A stretch of DNA of 64,000 nucleotides. Source: Paracyclopina nana (Eukaryota > Arthropoda > Copepoda > Cyclopoida > Cyclopettidae). The DNA lies in contig JAGUCH010000003.1 of the NCBI GenBank assembly GCA_019096065.1, positions 5,766,001 through 5,830,000 on the forward strand. The letters run 5' to 3'. The translations under genes were made by a program, and so were the position numbers. Position 1 is the first letter of the stretch. Each line of letters opens with the position of its first letter. This document shows positions 9,308 to 19,106 of this stretch, in pieces. The notes below the pieces were generated by a model. It had not been told where the DNA came from and searched no databases. It saw only the letters and a list, made by a program, of their open reading frames with translations.

Positions 9308-11194
9308 TTATACTAACGTCGCGCCTCCCAGGCCACTCATTCGCACAGTAAGGCGCTGATTTTGGTCAGCATCTTTCTTGCGATCTCCTCTATTGTAGCG
9401 AAGCCGTGAGCGGGACGTATTAGGTCTCACATAGCCTCCATCATCATAACATCGGCTGCATACTCGCCGCCTTTTCCAAATCAATATGCCCATACACGTG
9501 AATCCCAGTGCTGCAGACAATAGGCTCACTGTCAGGATTATTTCCCAATTATTGAATAAACCTCCAAGTTCATCTTCAGGGAATTTTGTAAAGAACTTCA
9601 CCATATCACTTTCCCAAGGAGAGTCCTCGTATCCAGTACTTTGAGTTCCAAGGGAAACCTTACAATTGCTAAGGATCTGGTAGGATCCTGGTTCCAATAC
9701 CATCGAGTTCTTGAAGTCATTTAAACAAGTCCTATTAATCATTGCACTTGAGACCAAATTTAAGAACCCTTTATAATTTGCACATCCCACATCAGTGAGC
9801 GTGTTAGTTTTAAGTGGCTCTAATTCACAGGCGTCAAATGGGTCACCCAGAGCTAGCCCTAAAAGTACTTTAGCACAGTGTTGGACTCCTTCTGTCAAGT
9901 CAAAGTCCTTGTTTTCACACACGGTTAAATTATGGTCATGAACGAAGCAATCACTATAGGTGGGTATTTCCCGAGACACAAACACTAGATCATTTCGGCG
10001 GGTCAAATACCTATCATGCAACAAGAATCCATTTTTGCTTCGTGACACAATATGATATGTGACCTCAGGGGTAGGGTCCATTTCTTTATACCCAACTATT
10101 CCCTGAGTGACAAAATCTCCGCTCTGCTCAGTGTTCGCCAAAGGTTCATAAACATTAGTAATGGTGGCCGCATTTCTGTCACTATTATGCGCCAGAGTTG
10201 GTATGCTGAACCGTGTGCCTGCCTGTCCAAAATTTCTGGCAAATTGCACAACTGTGTCAGCATATGACAATACTTGCTGCAGATCATTTGGTATTAATCC
10301 AGACTTCAAAAAGACCTTGCTAAAACCTTTCAGTAGTCGAAAGGCCAAAGAAACTTTCGGTGGAACTCTCAGTGGAGTGGTATTTGCTATCATGCCATCG
10401 GTGAATTTTGTCGATTTACCTGATTCTGCTAGGGCCATCACGGCGTTGTAGGCCTTTTCAAGGAAGCTTTTCCTCCCAGACAATTCAGATTTGACAAAGT
10501 CCTTATGGGTGATGACAAAGTCATTTTGGACACACATTGTTGCCTTCCCATCACTGTGTGGTGCATGGGCTTTAACTGAAGTCATGGTCTTCTGTCCTGG
10601 TCCCACAGTGAAATACCCCGTGATACACGGGTAACCTGCAATAATCTGATCGTCCGGTTTTTTCTCATACCCCACTTGGGGAAATGTGGTTTTTCCATCC
10701 AAGGACATAGGTACCTCATTGACAATCCGAAATTTCACACATAAAGTTACCTTAGGGGCAAGAGGGCTTTCCTTTGCAGTATAACGTAATAGTTCTAGAA
10801 AAACGTCCATGTCTTTATGAGTTTTAGGGGCAAATGGTACAAACCCTTGACGTTTGGAACAAGCTTTGTCGATGGTGTTAGGGGTACTCTCTTCGCCAAC
10901 TGCCAACATATTCCCAATATGGACCAAGTCCTCCTTGTCCTTAACTTCTTTTACCACGGTGTCAATATTATTCAGGATGCCAATTGTTGATTGCAAAAGG
11001 CCACTGTAATCCTTCGTATCTAACACCATAGCCTTTTTCACCATTCTAGGATGATGGACCACTCTAACTGGAACTAGGGCATGTCCAGAATGGCAAAGCG
11101 CCTCATCCAGTACAAACTGAGTATGTGGGTAGTTGGATAGGCCCCAAGTGCCAGGTCCCAGAAGGGTGAGTATGAAGACCAATTCAAACGACAT
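9308..11194 (-). CDS. Env-like type I membrane glycoprotein of inner element
   Basis: Intact 628-aa ORF, last before the 3' LTR, the usual place of an env gene. Signal peptide at residues 1-19 (MSFELVFILTLLGPGTWGLS), a long Cys-containing ectodomain with several N-glycosylation sequons, one transmembrane helix at about 548-572 (IILTVSLLSAALGFTCMGILIW), then a basic tail with a CSRC pair. I do not recognise the fusion-protein class and see no clear furin site. By position and topology it is an envelope-type protein; an origin from a viral glycoprotein is inference. It lies 237 bp downstream of the orphan 458-aa ORF. Confidence 0.7.
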   Translation of the reverse strand: MSFELVFILTLLGPGTWGLSNYPHTQFVLDEALCHSGHALVPVRVVHHPRMVKKAMVLDTKDYSGLLQSTIGILNNIDTVVKEVKDKEDLVHIGNMLAVGEESTPNTIDKACSKRQGFVPFAPKTHKDMDVFLELLRYTAKESPLAPKVTLCVKFRIVNEVPMSLDGKTTFPQVGYEKKPDDQIIAGYPCITGYFTVGPGQKTMTSVKAHAPHSDGKATMCVQNDFVITHKDFVKSELSGRKSFLEKAYNAVMALAESGKSTKFTDGMIANTTPLRVPPKVSLAFRLLKGFSKVFLKSGLIPNDLQQVLSYADTVVQFARNFGQAGTRFSIPTLAHNSDRNAATITNVYEPLANTEQSGDFVTQGIVGYKEMDPTPEVTYHIVSRSKNGFLLHDRYLTRRNDLVFVSREIPTYSDCFVHDHNLTVCENKDFDLTEGVQHCAKVLLGLALGDPFDACELEPLKTNTLTDVGCANYKGFLNLVSSAMINRTCLNDFKNSMVLEPGSYQILSNCKVSLGTQSTGYEDSPWESDMVKFFTKFPEDELGGLFNNWEIILTVSLLSAALGFTCMGILIWKRRRVCSRCYDDGGYVRPNTSRSRLRYNRGDRKKDADQNQRLTVRMSGLGGATLV

Positions 11195-11431
11195 CTTACC
11201 AGCACAAATTCTGATCAGAAACTATATAGGCCCCAAGACCGCTAACTTTCCTTATAAACCCAGACAAGTGTGGGCACGCCACCTTGCTATGTCTAGACAC
11301 TCTTTGCTTTTTGCCATTGGTTTTTATTATCATAGCATGTCGACATGTATGGTAAAAAATTAAGAGTATTGGCCCACAACCAAGTATTTTATCAATATGT
11401 ACAATTCGAGTTTAAAGGGTAATTTCATTTT
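11195..11431. other. Spacer between env-like ORF and 458-aa ORF
   Basis: No ORF recognised. It may hold the splice acceptor or promoter used to express the glycoprotein from the minus strand; no clear signal was identified. Confidence 0.3.
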
Positions 11432-12808
11432 TCAGAACTGCCCAACAAACCCATTAATCGCCTCAGTGAATACCTTGATGTCGCTGGGGGTCATTTCCTC
11501 CATTTTAGTCTGGAGGAGATAGTTCACACGTTCCTTATTCTTATCGACTTTGGAGCGCTTAGCGTGCAATATGTCTGGTCCATTCGCTCCTGCGCCAAAA
11601 GGGCGCCCGCGAGCTACATCGGCGTACAGTCTAGGTCCTCGCCTTGGTTTTTGTTGCCAGGACTTCTCCACAAATGCAGCTAACTTTTGGGGCCTGGCCC
11701 CGGCTGTGTACCTCACGCATTGCGGATACGTTCCAATGGCCCGATCAACAAACTGGGCTACCATGGTAGGCAGGAGTGCGGTCATGTCGATCTTCACGTC
11801 AAGTTTTCGTGGGGCTTGAGCCACACCATTGTTAAGGCAGGACGGCGGTCCCACATACAGTTGCAGGTAAGGTGACGTCAAATCATAAAACATCCGTGGA
11901 TCCCAAAATGATGAGTCCAATGTTGGCATGATCTGAATGCAGCCTCGCTTGGTATAATGTTTGGAGACTACTACAGGGAGTTGAGCTCCACCTTGGCCAC
12001 GAATCCCGTGAACATAGTACCCCACTGCAGTGGGGCTCTGAACTGCAGACCAACTTCTGACATTGGCCAACTTATGGACATTCTCGTCATATTCCATCTT
12101 GTCAGGCAAATTGTAGACTGGTAGGTTGTCTAGCATCGGAAATATAACAAGGAAATCGGGAATCTCCCCACCCTTACTCACTGGCTCGATAATCAATTCA
12201 ATACAATCGAAGTTTTTCACCTTCAATGGCCTACGGGCCTCGGTCCGTTCATAGGGTTCTCCATTTATCCGAATCGTCAGGTCGAAAGGCACCTCCTTTC
12301 CAACCGTCATGACCTCCTTCGTGGCTATCTTCAACAGGCTTGCATCATAATGCTGCTGTATATTAGCCCTAGTCCGGCTCACCTCCCTCGTATAGGCCTG
12401 TAGCCCTTCCATGTGGGGAGGCCTGATCAAATCCTCAAATGGCAATGGGTACCCCAAACTGGAGGATACCCTTTCCAATGGGACCTCGAGGGGTTCCTCT
12501 TGGTCCTGGTGTCTAGTCGTCTGATTCTGGGCTTGGTTCTCATTATTGACAGGGGGCATGTCGCGATCCATGACAGGCTCATCGTCCTTAAGCAGCTCCC
12601 TAACTTCTTGTTCGTTGAATTCTCCAGTCTTATCAGTCTCCATCATGGAGACCATTGCAGATTCTCCTTCAAGGGACTCAGTGATCAGGGACATCCTTAA
12701 GTTGTCAAGGCTGTTCAAGCTATCGCTCATTTCCAGACTGTTGCTATAAGAGCGTAAACTGCCCTTTTTATACGAATCCTTACAGGTATGCCCCACACTC
12801 TCGGGCAT
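11432..12808 (-). CDS. Orphan 458-aa ORF of inner element
   Basis: Intact ORF of unknown function just upstream of the env-like gene on the same strand. Residues 1-110 are acidic and Ser/Gln-rich and probably disordered (ESLEGES, NNENQAQNQTTRHQDQEE). Residues about 170-360 look like a beta-rich globular domain (FDCIELIIEPVSKGGEIP, YYVHGIRGQGGAQLP, YLQLYVGPP). The C-terminus is basic then helical (RSKVDKNKERVNYLLQTKMEEM). No signal peptide or membrane helix. A structural or nucleic-acid-binding role is conceivable, but no family was recognised. Confidence 0.6.
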   Translation of the reverse strand: MPESVGHTCKDSYKKGSLRSYSNSLEMSDSLNSLDNLRMSLITESLEGESAMVSMMETDKTGEFNEQEVRELLKDDEPVMDRDMPPVNNENQAQNQTTRHQDQEEPLEVPLERVSSSLGYPLPFEDLIRPPHMEGLQAYTREVSRTRANIQQHYDASLLKIATKEVMTVGKEVPFDLTIRINGEPYERTEARRPLKVKNFDCIELIIEPVSKGGEIPDFLVIFPMLDNLPVYNLPDKMEYDENVHKLANVRSWSAVQSPTAVGYYVHGIRGQGGAQLPVVVSKHYTKRGCIQIMPTLDSSFWDPRMFYDLTSPYLQLYVGPPSCLNNGVAQAPRKLDVKIDMTALLPTMVAQFVDRAIGTYPQCVRYTAGARPQKLAAFVEKSWQQKPRRGPRLYADVARGRPFGAGANGPDILHAKRSKVDKNKERVNYLLQTKMEEMTPSDIKVFTEAINGFVGQF

Positions 12809-13091
12809 TTAAATGCGTGGGTTGTCCCTTTTAAAAAACCCAAGGTCATTTTTTGTCTAGGTAAAAAAGAATAAGGTAACGGGACTTATGCCACTTCCTT
12901 ATGAGATGGGCGCGTGCGCGCACGCTCATCATCTTATTGCACGGACATTCAACTTCCTAGGTCGCATGACTTAGCGAGGGTGCAACAGGCAGTTGCAACT
13001 CTCAGCTTTCACCTGCAGCCAATCACTCTCCCATCGGACTTCGTCCCAGTCGGTCCATTTTGTAATACTCCAGACTCATATTTTCTTAATC
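12809..13091. promoter_or_regulatory. Divergent promoter candidate inside inner element
   Basis: A 283-bp gap between the minus-strand 458-aa ORF and the plus-strand spliced gene. It holds a 14-bp perfect palindrome of alternating purine-pyrimidine, GCGTGCGCGCACGC, at 12912-12925. A two-way promoter is inferred from gene layout only. Confidence 0.4.
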
Positions 13092-14111
13092 ATGGTATTG
13101 TTGGCCTGGGTCTCGTTAAATCCCGATGGCAGCTCAGCACAGGCTCCCACCGAGGCTACATCCAATTCACCCGCCGTGGATTCTGAAGTTATGCGCCCGA
13201 TGGGCCCGTCATCTGATCTCCCTGAGGGTGACATTCTTGATGTGGGAACAAGGCCTGGCAGTGAGCCAGACCCTGTTGACCCGTTTGAAGTGGAGGTTTT
13301 TAATCCCCACGATTTAATGCCGGTGGTACCAAACAACTATCGCCCCGTATCCCCCCAGAGGGACTGGGTCGATGAGATATTCAACTATCATCGGTATGGG
13401 ATCATGGGTTGGATCGGTCTTGGTGCCTCAATCGGCATGGCTTTGGTAAGTTTTACCACAGTTGCCCATATTAATGTAATTTTCATCTGTCAATAATTGT
13501 CTTCAGATCCTGCTCGGTATGTTGACTTATGGATGCGTGTGGGTATCTCGGTGGTGCCGTAGATACTGGACCATGTTCCGCGCGATTCGTGAAGAGGCCG
13601 CAAATAGAGAGGCCGTGGAAATGCAGCCAACCAAGCCCAGTACCGAGCCTACGGCAGTTTTTCACTGCTGCACCCCAGATCTCAGGGCTTTGTCGCCTGT
13701 TTCAATCATGCGGGAGCCGGACGTTCATTCGCTCCAAATGGCGATGGCTGCCATGGACCCCTACGGGACATTGCGCCGGAACCCCAGCGTCATGTCGGGC
13801 TTGGCTAATCTGTACGAGGTTCCCAATCCTAAAGGCTGGGTAAGATCCTATCAATTCATAAGCATCAAGTTATTTAATATTCTTTTCATGTACTTTTCCA
13901 GGTACCTGTCGCTGAAGGTTATGGGCGGCAGACCATGAAGAGGCGATCCCGTCGGGCTCGAGCCCGAGAGAATCGTCGCTTGAACTCGGCAGCGGAGTCC
14001 ATTCCGGACAAAGAAGAAATCAATGAAGCTGAACCTCTCTCAATTGAAGACGAGGACCAGGACTCAGCCGGGTCCAAGGCTTCTCAAGACGTTAATAGCG
14101 ATGCCAACTAA
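13092..14111 (+). CDS. Antisense spliced gene for a single-pass membrane protein (inner element)
   Basis: Plus-strand gene lying opposite to gag-pol-env of the element. Exons are 13092-13445, 13507-13839 and 13902-14111; introns are 61 and 62 bp with GTAAG donors and CAG acceptors, and all joins keep one frame (298 aa). The first intron falls inside a transmembrane helix that only forms after splicing (GWIGLGASIGMAL joined to ILLGMLTYGCVWV), strong evidence that splicing is real. N-terminal residues 1 to about 18 may be a signal peptide ending SAQA; the frame is open further upstream to 12993. The ectodomain is about 100 aa and acidic, and the tail is about 170 aa with a basic cluster (KRRSRRARARENRR) and an acidic end. 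No family recognised. A poly(A) signal follows at 14428. Confidence 0.65.
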
Positions 14112-14229
14112 GGATCGCCACGAACTTGCAAGACGAAGATCACTCTCTTTTCGCACGCATTTAAGCTTGTTTTCTGTAACTTTTGCACTTTGTTCTTCTT
14201 GTCGCGTGCAAATTCTCACTTTATAACTC

Positions 14230-14335
14230 GCACTTCCCGCAGTCTTCGCGGACTTTTCCACTTTTTCGAGATCTCGCAAACTTTCTGAGTCCTCACAGAC
14301 TTTTCGAGGCCTCGCAGACTTTTTAAAGCCGGCTT
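14230..14335 (+). repeat. Degenerate tandem repeat, about 20-22 bp unit
   Basis: Four to five imperfect copies of CTCGCAGACTTTTCGAGGC-like units (CCGCAGTCTTCGCGGACTTTT, TCGCAAACTTTCTGAG, TCACAGACTTTTCGAGG, TCGCAGACTTTTTAAAG). It lies in the probable 3' UTR of the antisense gene. Confidence 0.6.
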
Positions 14336-14427
14336 TTTGCACTTGCACTCGTCTTGTTTTTATTTTGATCTCAAAGCTTCCAATATACTCGAGTATATAC
14401 TATAGTACTTGTATTCTATATATATAT

Positions 14428-14433
14428 AATAAA
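14428..14433 (+). terminator. AATAAA poly(A) signal for antisense gene
   Basis: AATAAA about 317 bp downstream of the plus-strand stop at 14111, after a TA-rich run. Consistent with an independent plus-strand transcript ending here. Confidence 0.45.
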
Positions 14434-14608
14434 GAATTCGAATTCAAGTGGGGTAGCAGGTATTAGCGGAGCCGTTACCTTCATCTAACAGCGCTCCCAG
14501 ACTTTACGTAGAGGCGCGTAATAAAAAGAGGCTTTTTCACGTAAAATTTGGCCGATTTCAGACCGGATTTGCCTGGTAGCGCGCCTCGTTTACTAAAAAG
14601 TTCAAAAC

Positions 14609-15143
14609 ATGGCGGGCTTCCTTCACGGCTTGTTCGTAAGTTTTTATTTCGAATCGAATCCGTTGAATCCTTTCGTAAAACTGTATCTTTTCATTGGGAA
14701 TGTAGAATCCTTCTACCACAACGGTGGCGCCAGCCACCGAGGCTCCCGTAGGGGCGCCCCCCGCGGCCGAGTCTGCGGCGGGGTGGCCCCAGCCACCTGC
14801 GGCCCCGCCCGCAGCCCCCATGGGCCACGAGGAGTGCCCTCCCTGCCCCGTTCAGGGCTTCGTAAGTGCATTTATTCGTTATCTATTTGGTCAAAGCTCG
14901 ACTTTTTCTCGTATTACAGGCCGAAGAGATCCTCTAGGGCGTGGCCCTGAACGTGGCAGGGGCCGCGGCCTATTATTTGGTGGCCCTCCCTGCCCTCGCC
15001 TGGGTCCACCGGGCAAAACCCCGGGGCCTCTACCGGCTGGTCAGCCGGGTTTGGGCCGAGCCGGAGGACCTCCCCCGGGTGTCGGCCTGGGTCCTCCGCT
15101 GCATGGGCGTGGCGGAGGCGGACCCCCTCGAAGGAGTCGTCTA
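14609..15143 (+). pseudogene. Second antisense membrane-protein gene, frame broken by TAG
   Basis: Plus-strand model: exons 14609-14635, 14706-14861 and 14920-15143, with GTAAGT donors and TAG/CAG acceptors (introns 70 and 58 bp). The joined frame runs from MAGFLHGLF through an Ala/Pro-rich segment with CPPC, then meets TAG at 14935-14937. The same frame then stays open for about 68 codons and encodes a membrane helix (GAAAYYLVALPALAWV) and a basic tail. A further GTAAGT donor at 15144 and TTTTGCAG acceptor at 15205 suggest a fourth exon; AATAAA is at 15308-15313. The architecture (ectodomain, one helix, tail) resembles the neighbouring antisense gene. The region is markedly GC-rich. It may be a decayed copy or may need stop read-through. 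A minus-strand ORF overlaps at 14558-14821. Confidence 0.45.
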
Positions 15144-15405
15144 GTAAGTCTAACTTATTCACTTAAGCTATCACAGCTTCACTATATTCATCTTATCTTT
15201 TGCAGAAATCGTCTCGTTATCGGTAGGCCACCGCACCGGCCAGGGCTGGCCCCAACGTGGCCCAAGGCCAGCCCGCCCCCCCTCGCCAGGATGGCCTCCC
15301 TTACGGGAATAAAGTCCACGTTCATTGTACTTTTGTGTCTACTGTGTTTACCGCAACTCATTTCGCGTTTACCTCAGCAGGTAGCTCAGCCTTATTCAGT
15401 ATGAA

Positions 15406-18400
15406 GCTCAGCACCTTTCTAGTCGAGTTCAGCAGTTCATTATCATAGCCAAGCACATTTCGAGTCCAATTGTTTACATTACATGGCCAAAAGGACCATA
15501 GACCATATCTCAGGTGTCAAGAATTGCATTTTTAATTGCATAATTAATCATTAGCGAATCATTAGCGGCCCAAATCCACAGATTCGGGCCTGTAAATAAG
15601 CTAGCATTCCAGCTAGGTCTCGAGGCACATAGGCAATGCCCACAAATGGCCATTCATTGGACTAGGCATTCCAGCTCGGCCTTGACGGTCTTGACACTGC
15701 AAACGATGCTTCAATGTTCAAGAACAGCGTTTACTATAGCCCTGCATTCCAGCTCGGGCTTGGTGCATCACCATTATTTGAGTGTCTGCGATTACTACCG
15801 GCTGAGCGTTGGTGCTTATGGGCTACCAATGCTAATTTGCAGCATTTTTTCCTTTGACATCCCGGCTCAGCCTTGATGCAAGGGAAATTGTCCCGCATTC
15901 CAGCTAGGCCTTGAAGGTGGCTTGGGATTCGTATCATCCCTACAGGACTGGAAAACCGGCCGTATGTCATTGCACATAGCAAAAGCAAGCTCAAGCACTA
16001 GGCAATGGCACAATATTCTTTTCCATATCAGGCTAGAAAATGTGTATTTTTCATTTTCTCACATGTCAGTCTGCAATTTGTGCTGACCTAGCTTGTTTTG
16101 CTAGTGCTGTGTTTAGCGTAACTCAAATTCTCCACTAAAAAAGAGGGGAGTCATGTGGCTGCTGCAAGACAGCCATATTTCAGCACTTATTTTATTTAAC
16201 AATATGCCTAATCTTAGTGCACTTTGAACCTTTTCGTCTGTTGGTCCATCTGGCGATCATTAGCAGTATCATTATAACATTAGTCATTTTGATCGCTTGA
16301 CTTTTATGCAACGTTTTATTTTATTCATTGTATTCGCATAATAAACCCCGGAATTGAGTCACCTACTCGAGCCAATTGTGGTCATTTCGAGTTTAGGTAG
16401 GTTCAAAAACCTTCACAGGTGAATTGTGTAGGTGTACCGGCGGCGCAAATCTCCATTGTTCGTTTTAGCCTCTGGCAAAACGTTTTTGGTTCGTGGTTAG
16501 GCGCATGGTGGCGCCACCATTCTACATCTCCAAGCGACGCCACTCAAACTGGATTTTACTAGTGTGGGAGCGTCTCTGGATCTTTTTGTTCCATAACAAC
16601 TTTTTGCCCCCCTTGGAGTCGAGTATCTTGCTCAACAGGCGCTGGCTCAGCGTCTTTGCTCAATGCAACTCACATTTCAGTCTATCTTGCTCAAATGTTT
16701 TTTGTCTAGCCATTTTGAACAGACACATAGATTATTTTTATCTGTTATCACTAAATTGCATCGCTATTATAGCTCTGCATTCCAGCTCGGTCTTGATGCG
16801 TGCATCAAGTTCGGGTGCTCATAACCGAAATTGATTTAAAAGATTGAGGTTATCAGCACCAATCTTTTCAGCTAATTTCGGTTAGCACTAATAGTAATCC
16901 ATGATACAATTTTTGGGGCGCAGGCTGCATTTCCTGCGGCTACGTATATATACTCCCCCCTCCACAATTTTCTGCATTTTGTGGGAACTGCAGTGAGCAG
17001 TCACACAAAATTCAGGTAAGTATGTTTTCGAATCTTTAACTATAAAAGATTTAGCGGCTAGGCTAATTTTATTCAATTTTATTTGAACTATGTCGCCCGT
17101 GGGCACCATCCATGATATCAATAACCGAAATCGTGCCACCGTAAGAAGGGAAGGGCGGCACACACTGAAATTTATTTTTTATTTGGAATTAGTGAGTCCA
17201 AAAGGTATTTCCAATACAAGTTTAATTGTCACACATAGACTGTTGTGGCAAACGAACTTAAAATGGTATTTTATGGGGAAACACTTGTTCTCCTCCAAGA
17301 TACCCCAGTTGTATCCAAAGCTGATGAGTTCACCAGCATATAGGCTTTTTGGTGTCTTTAGTAGCCACAAGGGAGCGGCCCATTCCAATAGAGAAGTGGG
17401 TCCCCACATTTTGTTGAGGCAAGAAGACCATAGTTTGGGCTTTTTATTCGCCCAGGCACAAAAGCTGTATTTAGTATTTCAAGATCCCTTCTTAGGGAGA
17501 TGAATCCCATTTTTGTACAGTTTTTGATTTTCATGTTCCATCCTACTCAAAATCTGTCGGCGCCACGACCAGACCTGCTGTAATGTAACCAGGTCATGGT
17601 TGAGGCACTCTGACACCACAAGCACAGTAGTCGCCTCAACAGAGTTTTTATCTTATGGCAAGTACTACTGTGATATTGCTATCGTTTCCATGACTGAACA
17701 GTCTTAATTCATAATCATTCTTTTTTATCAATGCTAATTGTGATATCTGTAAAGGAGAATGATTACTATACAGTGGCTCATTCCTCATTTCGGAGGGTGG
17801 GCATTTTTTCTAAGTTCTTCTGGGATTTTTCAAGATCGTTCCAAGATTTTATATAATAATGTGTCCAACACAAGTCCCCTCACGTATTGTGAGGTTTATT
17901 GTGTCCCACTTGCACAGTGCCTAGTGTCAACTTTTGCTGTGCTAAAATACGAGTGTCCCAGTAACTATCAACTCGCGCGAGGCGTAGAGTGGATAGTGGT
18001 TCCGTTTGGACATAGCTCAGTGGAGCTTTAACCATAGTTTTCAAAACATTCCGTAGACAGATGGGGCATTTGCCCCTCTGGTATTACGCCCATCTGCAAC
18101 TTCCCTCTTGCATGGCGTGGTTATATTACTTTACTTTATATAACAGTCTTACTTTATCTAGGCCAATCGGCCCATTGATACCTCAGTAGGGCTAAGTGCA
18201 GTATTAGTGCGAAGCCCTAAGATTGAAGTAATACAATGTCTTTGTCCTCTACGGTGGGGTAATATATTGCGTAGAGTTTATATCCATGTTCCTTGCTTTC
18301 GTAAAAAGCATTTGTACCTTTATTCAAACGAAATACCTGCTATGTTCACAAAATGGAACGAGTAAGATTCGTATCCGTCTTTGCTATCATAAAAGGCATT

Positions 18401-19106
18401 TAACTTTATTAGATACAAAATATTGTAAGCCTAACCCCCTTCTGTAATAGTAAGGGGCAGGCATGCTTAAGTACTTAAGTACCGAGCAAAGCTCGATTTG
18501 TATCGGTATTTGTCAGGAAACAGGACAAATGTATTTGTCCCATCAATATAGTACAAGGTACCTATACAAACTTCGTTTTATTTTGTCAAAGCAAGCGAGG
18601 TTTGTATTGTTGTTGGATTGAACAAGCCCTCGAGGAAGGTCAAGTTCAATGCTTTAGTGGCATCTAACCTTTTCTTTTTTATACATATTCTTAGCATTGC
18701 TAACGAACTGCAAAAGGTGCATGTCTCGTTAGTTCATTGCTTTTGGTTTTCAAACCATTAGGAGTGAAACCGATACCTTTACACGACTTGTGATCATTTT
18801 GGACCAAGTTAGTGTAAAGGTTTTTGTTGCTGTCAATGCATTGTTCCGCATCCTATCATTACCTTTATGAATATTGTACATTACTGACGGGCATGCGCAA
18901 GTATATTGCCCGTTAGTATCCATTTCTATGATCTTTTTCGACAAGCGAAAATTACAAGTTCGCAGGTGTCATTTTACATTAAGATAATTTGGGTGCGCTT
19001 GATTGGTAAAACGGTGCGCCCATATTGGACTGACAAAGTAAAGATAGTGGTCCCATATAAAGTGGGCACTACATTTACCGTCAGAACATCTATACTTTAA
19101 GAGTGT
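15406..19106. other. Non-coding region of inner element with interspersed 20-bp motif
   Basis: About 3.7 kb without a convincing gene, between pol and the antisense block. A motif close to GCATTCCAGCTCGGCCTTGA recurs at about 15604, 15666, 15744, 15857 (divergent), 15895 and 16777, all in plus orientation. Two related segments around 18280-18340 and 18364-18420 (TATCC...TTGCT...AAAAGCATTT...CTTTATT) look like a diverged tandem pair. A purine run AAAAAAGAGGGGAG is at 16138-16151. Function unknown. Confidence 0.5.

Noticed and set aside
17090-17503. 137-aa plus ORF in the non-coding part of the inner element
   Set aside because: Composition and sequence look random, with an opposing ORF of equal quality; no exon signals fit.
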